From Hymenobacter terrenus (GTDB lineage Bacteria; Bacteroidota; Bacteroidia; Cytophagales; Hymenobacteraceae), in contig NZ_LATM01000017.1 of NCBI RefSeq assembly GCF_000972495.1, forward strand, positions 1 through 64,000: DNA of 64,000 nt, given 5' to 3'. The notes under the pieces were generated by a model. It was not told where the DNA came from. It saw nothing but the letters and a program-made list of their open reading frames with translations, and ran no database searches. Positions 7,223 through 15,792 of the stretch are shown here, piece after piece (within the stretch, counting starts at the first letter, position 1; every line of letters starts with the position of its first letter). The translations under genes and the position numbers were made by a program.

Positions 7223-10200
7223 CTACAGCGCATACCGCAGCCCAAACTGGAACTGGCGGGGCGCGCTGGCGTTGCGCCGAATGATGCCCGAGCCCGCCGC
7301 ACCCGTCTGAATCTGGTTGCTTTGGGTGGCGTTGTTGGCGTAGCCGCTCAGGTTTTGGGTATTGAGCACGTTGAACACGTCGGCCGTCAGCTCCAGGCGG
7401 CTGGTTTTCTCACCAAAGCGGAAGGTGTACTGCGCGCCCACGTCGAACGTCTTGGACCAGGGCAGCCGGTCGGAGTTGCGCCCTTCGCCGGGGTAGCGGT
7501 CGGCGTTGCCGAGGTAGGCCGTGCTGAAGGAGCTGCCGTCGCCATTCAGGTCGTTGGTGAACACGTTGGTGGTGCCCGGCACGAGGTAGGCGCCCGTGAC
7601 GCGGTTGACGGGCTGGCCGCTTTGCAACAGAGCCGCCATGGTAAGACGCAGGCTGCTAATGGGATAGTAACTGCCAATGGCGTTGATGACGTGCGTGCGG
7701 TCGTTGATGGAGTTAGCGAACTCCTTGCCGTAGTTGTTGCCATCGGCGGCCCGGAAATTCACGTCTTCGGTATTGTTTTTCAAGTTCGGGAGGGTGTACG
7801 ACACACGGTAGCCGTACTTGTCCTCGGCGGCGTCCTTCTGCACGTTGAAGCTGGCGGCCATGTAGCGCGAGCGGCCCGCCGACTCGGTCATGACCACGCT
7901 GCGGGCCACGCCCGTCACTTTCTGGCCGTTGATGATGGCGTAGGTCCCCGTGGCATCGGTCACGATGGGCACCGGGCGGGTGGCATCGGCCTGCGTTTCG
8001 GTGCGCACCACCACGTTGTTGGGGTCGTTTTGGGGGTATTCCGATACGCCGTTCACGTTCCGCAGCCGGAACAAATCGTAGGAGCGGTTATACATCAGGT
8101 CCACGTAGAACAGCGTTTTGCGGTTCACCTGGTATTGGTAGCCCAGCGTAGACTGGTGCGAGTACGGGTTCTGGTAGCCGTTGGGGTTCAGAATGCGGCG
8201 CTCGCCGCCGAATACGGTAGCGCGCTGGCCCTGCAAGCTCGCCGCCGAGGGCCCTTGCAGGTAGGGCACATTGCTGGCGCTGCCGCTCTGGTTGCCGTCG
8301 AACGTGATGCGGTCCACGTTGGTATTGGCCGGCAGGGCGCCCACCCGCACCAGTTCACGGAGCTGGGCCTTGTAGTCAGCCGAATTGGTGTTGGCGCCCA
8401 GGGCATCACTGTACACCGTGTACAAAATCTTGTCGTAAAACAGGCCGTAGCCCCCGCGCAGGCTGCTACGCTCGCTTAGGCGCAGGTTGAAGTTGGCACG
8501 GGGCGCGATGTTGTTGCGGTCGCCGTTTTCGGCCCCGCCCTTCGAAAGGTTGTCGTAGTCATAGCGCACGCCCAGCGTCACGTTCAGGCGGTCGGTCACG
8601 GCCACGAGGTCTTCGAGGTAGATGTTGTAGAGGTTCTGAGTGGTGCCGAAGGAGGCCGGCCGCAGCTCCACACTGTAGTTATTCACTTTCACATCATCAG
8701 GAATATCGTTGATGCTCAGCCCGGCGCCGATGTTTCGGGTGCGCAACGCATCGAGCTGAGCCTGGGTCAGCTGCACGCTGTAGCTACCGTTGGGGTTGCC
8801 GCCGCCAAAGAGGGAATGTTCGGTACTGATGATGCCGAAGCCGCCCTTGAAGGTGTTGCGGCCGCTCAGGAGCGTGAACTTCTGCTGGGCCTGCCAAGTG
8901 TTCTGGTGCGAATCGAAGAGGTAGCCAGGGTGGCCGAGCACGGCGATGGCTTGGCCGTTGGGGCCGCTTACGGTCACATCGGGGCTGTCGGGGTTATCGG
9001 CGCGGGCGTAGTTCCAGCGGAAGCGGGCGTACTGCACGTCGGTTTGGGAAGTGAAGCGCTGGCCGACGTACACGTTCTGCGAGGCGATATTGAGGGAGTT
9101 ACGGTCTTGCCGGTTGCCGGTGGAGGGGAAGGCTACGCCGCCGTCGAGCCCGCCGCCCTGGCGCTCGATGTTCACCAGGCCCACGTTGGCCCGCAGCGAA
9201 GAGCGGAACCGCTCTGTCCAGCGCTGGTCGAGCTTGCCCGAAAGGTAGGTGAAGCGGTTCTCGCCCCGCACCGTGGCGTTTACACCCAGGGCGGGCGAGG
9301 TCAGCACGTTGTCTTTGAAGTCGAAGGTTTGCTCGGCGTTCAGGTAGAAGAACGTTTTGTCCTTCACCAGCGCCCCGCCCACCCCGAAGCCAAACTGCTG
9401 GCGCTGGAAGCCGCTTTTCACCTGGTTGCCTGACAAGTCGCGCTGCGCGAAATCCGTCTTGCCATCAATGCTAGGCCCGGGGCGGGTGAGGTAGAAGACC
9501 TCTGCCGTCAGGTCATTGGAGCCCGACTTGGTGGTCACGTTCACAATACCGTTGGCCGAGTTACCAAACTCGGTGGAGAAGTTGTTGGTCAGCACGTTCA
9601 CGTTCTGGGCAAAGCCCACTGGAATGGCAAAGCGCTGGCCACCGAGGAAGTTCTCGTTGTTATCGAGCCCGTCAATGAGGTAGTTAGTGTAAAGGCCATT
9701 GGCCCCGTTAATGCTCACGTTGGGGGCTTCAGAGAAGAAGCCCGTGGCCAGCGTCACGTTCGGCAGCCGGTACAGGGCGCGGGTGATATCGCGGGCCTCA
9801 ATGGGAATCTCGCGCAGTTCACGGGCTGATAACTCGGCCGCCACTTCCGCGTTCTGGGTATTGATGGTGGTACCATTGTTGGGCGCGCGCACCGTCACCC
9901 CTTCCAGGGTCTGGCTGCTGAGCTGGGGCAGCACCAGCGTGACACTGGGGCTGGAATTGGCGCGGAGCGTGAGGTTGGCCTCGCGCACGGCCTGGTATTG
10001 GTCGTTCGCGGTGGTGCTAACGGCATAGCTGCCGGCTGTAGAGAGGCCCCGGAAACGGACCTGCCCCTGGGCGTTGGTGGCCTGCTCACTGCTGAAGCCG
10101 ATGGCGGCATTGTCGAGGTGCACGGGCAAACCCATGACGGGCTTGCGAGCATTATCCAGCACCGACACCACCAAATCAACCTGGGCGAAAGCGTGAGAAA

Positions 10201-10249
10201 AAGGGGCCAGCAGGAATAATAGCAGCCAATAGGAGGCAAGTTTTTTCAT
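7223..10249 (-). CDS. TonB-dependent receptor, Oar-like, with carboxypeptidase-regulatory domain
   Basis: 1008 residues. A signal peptide at about 1-22 (MKKLASYWLLLFLLAPF, ending AFA) is followed by a carboxypeptidase-regulatory-like domain (about 25-105), a plug domain (about 110-245, with NGANGLYTNYLIDGLDNNE and GIVNVTTKSGSN), and a long beta-barrel ending FQFGLRYAL. There is no clear classical TonB box, and no SusD partner gene is adjacent, so a polysaccharide-utilisation (SusC) role is unlikely. It lies on the same strand directly upstream of the YnjBCD-like importer and is the probable outer-membrane gate for its ligand. The 5' leader contains a two-part hairpin (10294-10337). Confidence 0.88.
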   Translation of the reverse strand: MKKLASYWLLLFLLAPFSHAFAQVDLVVSVLDNARKPVMGLPVHLDNAAIGFSSEQATNAQGQVRFRGLSTAGSYAVSTTANDQYQAVREANLTLRANSSPSVTLVLPQLSSQTLEGVTVRAPNNGTTINTQNAEVAAELSARELREIPIEARDITRALYRLPNVTLATGFFSEAPNVSINGANGLYTNYLIDGLDNNENFLGGQRFAIPVGFAQNVNVLTNNFSTEFGNSANGIVNVTTKSGSNDLTAEVFYLTRPGPSIDGKTDFAQRDLSGNQVKSGFQRQQFGFGVGGALVKDKTFFYLNAEQTFDFKDNVLTSPALGVNATVRGENRFTYLSGKLDQRWTERFRSSLRANVGLVNIERQGGGLDGGVAFPSTGNRQDRNSLNIASQNVYVGQRFTSQTDVQYARFRWNYARADNPDSPDVTVSGPNGQAIAVLGHPGYLFDSHQNTWQAQQKFTLLSGRNTFKGGFGIISTEHSLFGGGNPNGSYSVQLTQAQLDALRTRNIGAGLSINDIPDDVKVNNYSVELRPASFGTTQNLYNIYLEDLVAVTDRLNVTLGVRYDYDNLSKGGAENGDRNNIAPRANFNLRLSERSSLRGGYGLFYDKILYTVYSDALGANTNSADYKAQLRELVRVGALPANTNVDRITFDGNQSGSASNVPYLQGPSAASLQGQRATVFGGERRILNPNGYQNPYSHQSTLGYQYQVNRKTLFYVDLMYNRSYDLFRLRNVNGVSEYPQNDPNNVVVRTETQADATRPVPIVTDATGTYAIINGQKVTGVARSVVMTESAGRSRYMAASFNVQKDAAEDKYGYRVSYTLPNLKNNTEDVNFRAADGNNYGKEFANSINDRTHVINAIGSYYPISSLRLTMAALLQSGQPVNRVTGAYLVPGTTNVFTNDLNGDGSSFSTAYLGNADRYPGEGRNSDRLPWSKTFDVGAQYTFRFGEKTSRLELTADVFNVLNTQNLSGYANNATQSNQIQTGAAGSGIIRRNASAPRQFQFGLRYAL

Positions 10250-10293
10250 AAATAGAGCGAAGGCAACGAGTCAAAAGAGAAAACACTGACGCA

Positions 10294-10349
10294 CCCGTGG
10301 GCTACTAGGCCTCACGCAAGGCCCCGTGCTCCACGGGAGCTGAATTATA
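10294..10349 (-). promoter_or_regulatory. Possible promoter and structured leader of the TonB receptor gene
   Basis: Read on the minus strand, a TATAATTC box (about 10342-10349) precedes a leader that can fold into an outer 7-bp stem (CCCGTGG 10294-10300 with CCACGGG 10331-10337) enclosing an inner 5-bp stem (10308-10312 with 10319-10323). The fold ends about 45 bases before the ATG. I do not recognise a known riboswitch; TPP and cobalamin consensus boxes are absent. The promoter box is only a partial match to TAnnTTTG. Confidence 0.35.
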
Positions 10350-10359
10350 CCCGAGTTAG

Positions 10360-11127
10360 CTAGTGAACGGGGGGCCCCCGCTGCGAGAGCGGCGCCCCCA
10401 CGAATGCCGCATGGTAGACAAGTGGCACCGACACCCCGGCTGGCCGCCGGGCCCGTAGCAGGCGGTGCAATCGGGTGCGTAGCGGCCCGGCGGGCAGCTG
10501 CGGGAGCAAGCGGGCCAGGTCATGGGCGTCATCCACATCGGTCAGAGTGCGTAAGATGCGTAATTCCGCACCGCTCCCCCGCAGGCAGGAGGCGAGGCAT
10601 TGGCCCAGCTTGTTGGTTTGCCAGGGCAACGCGGTCCAGACATCGGCGTCGAAAAAAGCCCGCTTTACCCCCAGTAAATACACGCCCCCATCGGTAGCCG
10701 GGCCGAGCACAGCATCCGTCGAAGCCAGCAGGCGCATGGCTTGGCGCAGAAGTGCCACGCTCAAGTGTGGGCAGTCGTTGCCGATAACAATCAGTTGCTC
10801 GTAGCCCAGGGCAAACCCTTGCGTGAGCGCCGCCGTGAGGCGTTCGCCAAACGTACGGCCCACCTGCCGGGCCGAGTCTACACATAAAAAGTCTGCCCCC
10901 ACCCGGCGGGCCACAGCCGTTGTCTGCTCAATTAGCTGCACGGCCACTGCCGCGTTGCTGGCCCGGTCACCTTGGCTCACCCACTGCTTATGAGCTGCTT
11001 CCGCGCCGGCAGAGCGCGTAAACAACAGGATGGCAACGGGGGAGCAGATTGAATTCAATGAAGAGCGGCAATGTGCCCAGGGTAAGGTACTCACGTCGGC
11101 CAGGGGCGGCGCGCTGGCAGCAACCAT
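10360..11127 (-). CDS. DUF2064 / TIGR04282-type glycosyltransferase
   Basis: 255 residues as drawn from 11127; the conserved part begins near residue 32 (VAILLFTRSAGAEAAHK), and no better ATG lies there, so the first 30 residues are uncertain. Typical features are QxGxxFGERLTAAL, the acidic IGNDCPHL (analogue of the GT-A DxD) and LGPATDGGVYLLG. The family is related to nucleotidyl and glycosyl transferases of the GT-A fold and often sits near arsenosugar or polyprenol-sugar genes. Here it is divergent in context: upstream of the TonB receptor on the same strand, about 110 bases away. Whether it belongs to that system is open. Confidence 0.75.
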   Translation of the reverse strand: MVAASAPPLADVSTLPWAHCRSSLNSICSPVAILLFTRSAGAEAAHKQWVSQGDRASNAAVAVQLIEQTTAVARRVGADFLCVDSARQVGRTFGERLTAALTQGFALGYEQLIVIGNDCPHLSVALLRQAMRLLASTDAVLGPATDGGVYLLGVKRAFFDADVWTALPWQTNKLGQCLASCLRGSGAELRILRTLTDVDDAHDLARLLPQLPAGPLRTRLHRLLRARRPAGVSVPLVYHAAFVGAPLSQRGPPVH

Positions 11128-11289
11128 TCCCTACGTAGCCGTTGAGGTTTCAGATTTGCAGGTGCACCAACCTTAGGGCGATTTGCAGCCGTTTATTATC
11201 ACCTATTTATCTCCCCAACTTTTGCGGAAAGTGAACCCGTGGGGCACTTGCCAGCCTCCGGCATCAACCAGCGCTACAGGTCCGTTCCC

Positions 11290-12198
11290 TCATTTCACGG
11301 CACGAGGCACAGCCACGCCCGACTCTTCCAAGTCCCGTGGCGCGTAGCCATATGGATTCTTCGGGTCCTTACCAGCCCGCCACAGCACCCAAATTCCAAT
11401 AATTATCAGTGGAATGCTCAGCAGCTGGCCTTGATTGAGCAGCTTGCCGTTCTCAAAAGCTACCTGGTTCTCCTTCAGGAATTCACCTAAAAACCGCTGA
11501 ATGAACAGCAGCACCACGAACAGCCCAAACAGCCTGCCACGCGGCGTGCACTCCTTCGTCCGGTTCCACATCGAGTAAAGCAATACCAGCAGGAAAATGC
11601 AGAACAGCGCCTCGTAAATCTGGGTGGGGTGCCGCGGCACGGCTGCTCCCTGAATCAGGTGCTCAGTATCGCGCGGAAACAGGAAAGCCCACGGCACGTC
11701 CGTCGGCTTGCCCACGATTTCGGAGTTCATTAGATTCCCCGTCCGAATACAGGCCCCACCCAGCGCCACCACGATAACAATCCGGTCGAGCACCCACAGG
11801 TAATCAAACTTATTATTTCGGGCAAACAGCCAGCACGCGAATAAGATACCAATCGTAGCGCCGTGGCTGGCCAGCCCGCCCTGCCAGATGCGGAACACCA
11901 CCATGGGGTCGGCCATCAGCGCGTCGAAGTCATAAAACAGCATGTGCCCCAGGCGCGCACCCACGATAGTGCCTACCAGCATGTAAATCGTAATCACGTC
12001 GACCCACTGCGGCGATGTGCGCTCCGAACGATAGATGTGGGTCAGGATGAACGTGCCCAGCACGAAGGGCAGCATGAAAAACAGCCCGTACCAGCGTAGC
12101 ACTATCGGGCCGAGCTCATGGCCCATCACCGACCAGGGGCCAAATTTGTGGATAATAGGGTCGACGTTCCAGTAAATGGCGGCGAGGAAAGGCAGCAT
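11290..12198 (-). CDS. lgt: Prolipoprotein diacylglyceryl transferase
   Basis: 302 residues, polytopic inner-membrane enzyme that transfers diacylglycerol from phosphatidylglycerol to the lipobox Cys of prolipoproteins, the first step in lipoprotein maturation. Diagnostic blocks are present in order: GARLGHMLFYD, GGLASHGATIG, the Lgt signature RTGNLMNSEIVG, RHPTQIYEA and LNQGQLLSIP near the C-terminus. The N-terminus is slightly extended compared with proteobacterial Lgt. Length is normal for Bacteroidota. It would process the lipoproteins encoded in this window (binding protein, MsrB, alpha-2-macroglobulin-like protein). Confidence 0.97.
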   Translation of the reverse strand: MLPFLAAIYWNVDPIIHKFGPWSVMGHELGPIVLRWYGLFFMLPFVLGTFILTHIYRSERTSPQWVDVITIYMLVGTIVGARLGHMLFYDFDALMADPMVVFRIWQGGLASHGATIGILFACWLFARNNKFDYLWVLDRIVIVVALGGACIRTGNLMNSEIVGKPTDVPWAFLFPRDTEHLIQGAAVPRHPTQIYEALFCIFLLVLLYSMWNRTKECTPRGRLFGLFVVLLFIQRFLGEFLKENQVAFENGKLLNQGQLLSIPLIIIGIWVLWRAGKDPKNPYGYAPRDLEESGVAVPRAVK

Positions 12199-12222
12199 GC
12201 GGCGTGGAAATTAGATATGGCC

Positions 12223-12230
12223 CAAAGGTA
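12223..12230 (-). promoter_or_regulatory. Minus-7 box (TACCTTTG) upstream of lgt
   Basis: The minus strand reads TACCTTTG here, the Bacteroidota -7 consensus TAnnTTTG, 24 bases before the lgt ATG. No TTG is seen at the expected -33 distance, so it is only half a promoter. Confidence 0.45.
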
Positions 12231-12274
12231 CTCAGGGCACGGGGCTTGATGGTTTTGAGACGATGACGAGATGA

Positions 12275-12583
12275 CTACCGACGTCTCCGTTTTACATAGC
12301 GAGGTGCGCGTATTAGGCCGTCAGCCAAATCATCACACGCGTGGAGACATCTTTTGACACCTTCTTTGGTACGGTCCTGGTAACGCTCAACCAAGGTGCG
12401 AAAGGCTGATTCGTAGCCCAGTTGTAACTGCGCTATCAGGTCGGCGTCAGCAGCAGAGCTAGGCAGTTGAGCACGGGTTGGTGGGTCATTAGCCAAAAGC
12501 AGCGGGAACGTACAATCCACAGGAAATGACCTAAAGTTAGATGAAGTACCGATGCAGCATTGGTTCTTTACCCGCCGCACCAT
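12275..12583 (-). pseudogene. Remnant of an ECF sigma factor (N-terminal region only)
   Basis: Within this 102-codon frame, the stretch DADLIAQLQLGYESAFRTL followed by VERYQDR is a good match to the start of region 2 of ECF sigma-70 factors. After QDR the frame loses the pattern (TKEGVKRCLHACDD) and stops within 30 residues; regions 2.4 and 4 are absent. The first 45 residues have no family resemblance. I read it as a truncated, decaying copy. A short functional protein cannot be excluded. Confidence 0.5.
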
Positions 12584-12771
12584 GATTTCCAGACATTAGG
12601 TACTATTCGCTACGGAAACTTGCGCCAGGCTGCGCGCTTTTTTACAAATACGCTGCGAAGCAATACTTTATAGCCCCACGTTTCCCAAGCTTAGGCAGCG
12701 GCAACACGAGGCTGGTCGGGAGCGCAAAACTCGCCGGTCCAGCCTCAAGCTTATCCCCATCCCAACGGGTG

Positions 12772-14694
12772 CTACAGCCCCGCCAACTCCTCGGCAAAGC
12801 CGCCGCTGAGAATGGGGAACCGCAGCCAGGAGCGCGGGTCCACGTTGTAATCGTCGAGGTGGAAGCTGGGGGCGTAACGCTCACGCTTCCACTGGTTGCG
12901 GCTCCAGAGCGAGTAAAAGCGCCGCACGTAGGTTCGTAGCTGCTCGTGGTCGAAGCCTGTTTCCTCGGTATCAAGCGCGGCCAGCACCTGGCGCGGGCTG
13001 AGACGGTCGTAGAACGCCAGCCGCTCGATGCGGTTGAGCAGGGCGTAGGGCATGAGGTCGCGCTCGTCGGTCTGCTTTTCTTCCAGGGGGCGTAGCTCGG
13101 CGGTGGGTTGCAGGGCGTTTACGTGGCGCAGAGCGGCGTAGCCCAGTTCGGTTTCGGCCCAGCGCAACCACTTCTTTACGAAATCCTTGTCGACGCCCGC
13201 AATGGGCGAAATGCTGCCGGCCGTGTCGCCGTCCATGGTGCAGTAGCCCACACTGGCCTCGGAGCGGTTGGAGGTGGTGATGAGCAGGCAGTTTTGCACG
13301 TTGGCCAGCAGCCAAATGGCCGGGGCCCGCACCCGCGCCTGAATATTTTGCAGGGCCAGGTCGTCGGTTTTCCAGGTCAACTCCCGTTCCAGCGCGCCCT
13401 GGATTTTACCCACGTAGCCGTTCACTTCATCGTCGATGCCCCAATGATAGAAGCGGGCGCCAATGCTGTCAGCCAGCTCCTTAGCCGAGTTGAAGGTGTC
13501 GTCCGAAGAATTTACCGTGCCCTGGTAGGCGCAAGTCAATAGCTGCCGCACCAGTTCCTGGTTGGTGCTCGGCGCTCGGTGCTCGGTGCTTGGCGTTTCA
13601 TTTTGCACCACTTGCGTGGCTTTGCCGCCGGCTCCCTCCTGCTGCACCACCGTCTCAGCCTCCGGAAAGCAGCCGCTGCGGCGCTTAAACTCTTCTACAC
13701 CCAGCTCTTCCACGCCTAGCCGCACCATTTCGGCCACACCCACGGCGCAGAAGCAGGAGTCGGCCCCGCCGCTTAGGCTGAGCACGAACCCACGGGTGCG
13801 CGCCTTGCGCAGGTAGTCGAATAAGCCCAGACTCATGGCCTGGTTCAGCTCCTTGTATTCATCCGGTACGGCCAGCGGCACGATTTCGGCCGCCGGCTCT
13901 GGCTTGGTCGTGAAATCCACATCCAGCCACTCCAAATCAACTTCCTTGAAGCTCAGCAACTGGTTGCGCCGCAGCAAATGGCCATTGCGCGCCACCAGAA
14001 TCTCACCGTCGTAAATAATGCGGCCTGCCTCATTGCCCAGCAAATTGGCGTAGAGGTAGGTGCAGTCGAACGTGCGCGAAGCCTTCATCACCAGCTGGTA
14101 GCGCACGTCGGTCTTGCTCATGGCGAAGTGACTGGCCGAAGGGTTCACAATCAAATCGACCTTGCCCACCAGCCGGCACGCCGGCCGCACGTCGTCGGCC
14201 CGCCAGGCATCCTCGCAAATCTCGAAGCCGAAGCGCACGCCTTGGTGCTCAAAAATAAGGTCGCCCAGCGGCCACGTCTCCCCTTCCCAGCTCACGGTCG
14301 TCGTTTCGCCCGCCAGCCAGGGTGTAAAAAACCGGGTCTCGTAGTGCACCCCGTCGTTGGCCAAAAACTGCTTGGCCACGAAGCCCAGAATCTGACCGTC
14401 GCGCAGCACGGCGGCCGTGTTATACGTGCGGCGGTCAAGGCGTATCGGCAGGCCCACCACCACGCAAATCCCCTGGGTCCACTCGCGCACTCGCTGCAAG
14501 TGCGCCAGCGCCGCCTGCGGCATCCAGTCGCTCAGAAATAAATCTTCGCAGCCGTAGCCGCTCAGGCACAATTCGGGCAAGCACAGCAACTCCACCCCGC
14601 TTTCCTTCGCCATCTCAATAGCAGTGCGGATATTTTGAAGGTTATGCTCCCAGTCGATGGGGACTTGGTTGAGGGCGGCGCCGGCAATACGCAT
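12772..14694 (-). CDS. nadE: Glutamine-dependent NAD+ synthetase
   Basis: 640 residues. The N-terminal nitrilase-type glutaminase domain has its triad at E41 (LPELCLSGY), K108 (VAKQF) and C160 (FEICEDAW). The C-terminal synthetase domain carries the ATP-pyrophosphatase P-loop SGGADS at 308-313 and TTSNRSEASVGYCT. It amidates nicotinic acid adenine dinucleotide to NAD+ using glutamine. Between about residues 340 and 380 there is a low-complexity insertion including ETPSTEHRAPSTNQ, encoded by an imperfect tandem GAGCACC-type repeat. It lies in a surface loop after the P-loop helix, so the enzyme is probably functional. It stands alone on the minus strand. Confidence 0.96.
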   Translation of the reverse strand: MRIAGAALNQVPIDWEHNLQNIRTAIEMAKESGVELLCLPELCLSGYGCEDLFLSDWMPQAALAHLQRVREWTQGICVVVGLPIRLDRRTYNTAAVLRDGQILGFVAKQFLANDGVHYETRFFTPWLAGETTTVSWEGETWPLGDLIFEHQGVRFGFEICEDAWRADDVRPACRLVGKVDLIVNPSASHFAMSKTDVRYQLVMKASRTFDCTYLYANLLGNEAGRIIYDGEILVARNGHLLRRNQLLSFKEVDLEWLDVDFTTKPEPAAEIVPLAVPDEYKELNQAMSLGLFDYLRKARTRGFVLSLSGGADSCFCAVGVAEMVRLGVEELGVEEFKRRSGCFPEAETVVQQEGAGGKATQVVQNETPSTEHRAPSTNQELVRQLLTCAYQGTVNSSDDTFNSAKELADSIGARFYHWGIDDEVNGYVGKIQGALERELTWKTDDLALQNIQARVRAPAIWLLANVQNCLLITTSNRSEASVGYCTMDGDTAGSISPIAGVDKDFVKKWLRWAETELGYAALRHVNALQPTAELRPLEEKQTDERDLMPYALLNRIERLAFYDRLSPRQVLAALDTEETGFDHEQLRTYVRRFYSLWSRNQWKRERYAPSFHLDDYNVDPRSWLRFPILSGGFAEELAGL

Positions 14695-14899
14695 GGGAGG
14701 TGTTTAGGAATTGAATGTTAAATAAAGGCTAAAAGGCTACGCTATAATAACGGCTGATATACCGTCCTGTTTTTTCCGGAGCCATCATTCCGCTTCGTAG
14801 CAACGACGCTGATTCGAAATTCACGAAAGGCATCAGCCCGCCATGCGGATGCAGTCCCAGGCGGCTTCAATACTGTTCCTCACTCATTCAGTCAAGATT

Positions 14900-15625
14900 T
14901 CAAGCCACTCCCAGTGCCGTCAGGGCCCGGTCAGCTGCCAGCTGCTCCGCTTGTTTCTTGCTCAATCCCATACCGGTAGCCACCACTTCCTCGTCCAGTA
15001 GCACCGTGGCCGTAAATTCCATCATGCCGCCGGGCCGGGCCTCCCCGCTGATGTCGTAGCGCAGCACTTTGCCCTGGCGCTGCGCCCACTCCACCAGCTT
15101 GCTTTTGAAGTTAGCTGTGGTGGTGGTCAGGGCGTGCACATCCACAAAACCCTTCACGAGGCGGGTCAGCACAAATTTCCGGGCCGCCTTGTACCCCAAA
15201 TCCAGATACACGGCTCCCACTAGGGCTTCGAGTGCGTTGCCATTTACAGAACGCGAACGGGCGGCACGGCCCTGCGCGACATCCAGTTGTACCAGCTTGT
15301 CAAGCCCCAGCTTGAGCGCGATGTTGTTGAGGCTTTCCCGATTTACAATGCGCGAGCGCACCTCTGTCAGAAACCCCTCCTGCTCGTACGGGTACTTCTT
15401 GAAAAGATACTCGGCAACCACCGTGCCCAACACGGCATCCCCGAGGAATTCCAGCCGCTCATTGGTCTGGTGGCGGCCGATGGTGGGCTGCTGCCGCACC
15501 GCCGACGAGTGGGTAAAGGCCAGCCGATACAACTTCACGTTGATTGGCGTAAGGCCCGTGACCGTGGCCACCGCTTGCCGAAAAGCCTTATCAGAACCAA
15601 AAAACCGGGAAACGAAGCCGAACAA
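14900..15625 (-). CDS. rnc: Ribonuclease III
   Basis: 241 residues. The RNase III signature ERLEFLGDAVLG lies at 57-68, with downstream acidic residues for metal binding (EVRSRIVN; NALEALVGAVYLD), and a C-terminal double-stranded RNA-binding domain (about 165-241, GMGLSKKQAEQLAADRAL). It cleaves double-stranded RNA in rRNA maturation and mRNA turnover. It is third in the classical acpP-fabF-rnc order, but a 104-bp palindromic repeat separates it from fabF. Confidence 0.96.
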   Translation of the reverse strand: MFGFVSRFFGSDKAFRQAVATVTGLTPINVKLYRLAFTHSSAVRQQPTIGRHQTNERLEFLGDAVLGTVVAEYLFKKYPYEQEGFLTEVRSRIVNRESLNNIALKLGLDKLVQLDVAQGRAARSRSVNGNALEALVGAVYLDLGYKAARKFVLTRLVKGFVDVHALTTTTANFKSKLVEWAQRQGKVLRYDISGEARPGGMMEFTATVLLDEEVVATGMGLSKKQAEQLAADRALTALGVA

Positions 15626-15666
15626 AACGGTAGAAGCTAATTGATAATAGGGAACTTGACTAAATG

Positions 15667-15770
15667 TAGAACGTCATGCTGAGCTTGCCGAAGCGTCTCG
15701 CGTGCAATAGTAACTCAATCAATTGGCTACCACACACGAGATGCTTCGGCAAGCTCAGCATGACGTTCTA
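15667..15770. repeat. Large interspersed palindrome, GTCATGCTGAGC family
   Basis: Arms 15667-15704 and 15733-15770 (38 bp, two mismatches or so) around a 28-base loop. The core is nearly identical to the copy at 38044-38139. It lies between rnc and fabF. Confidence 0.92.
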
Positions 15771-15792
15771 TTTTGTGCAACGCAATACTAAC

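Noticed and set aside
7196..8479. Long plus-strand frame of 427 codons
   Set aside because: Antisense to the TonB receptor; composition rich in Val, Gly and His, typical of GC-rich shadow frames, and no motif.
10250..10360. TPP or cobalamin riboswitch for the uptake cluster
   Set aside because: Consensus boxes of either class are not present, only a simple two-part hairpin.
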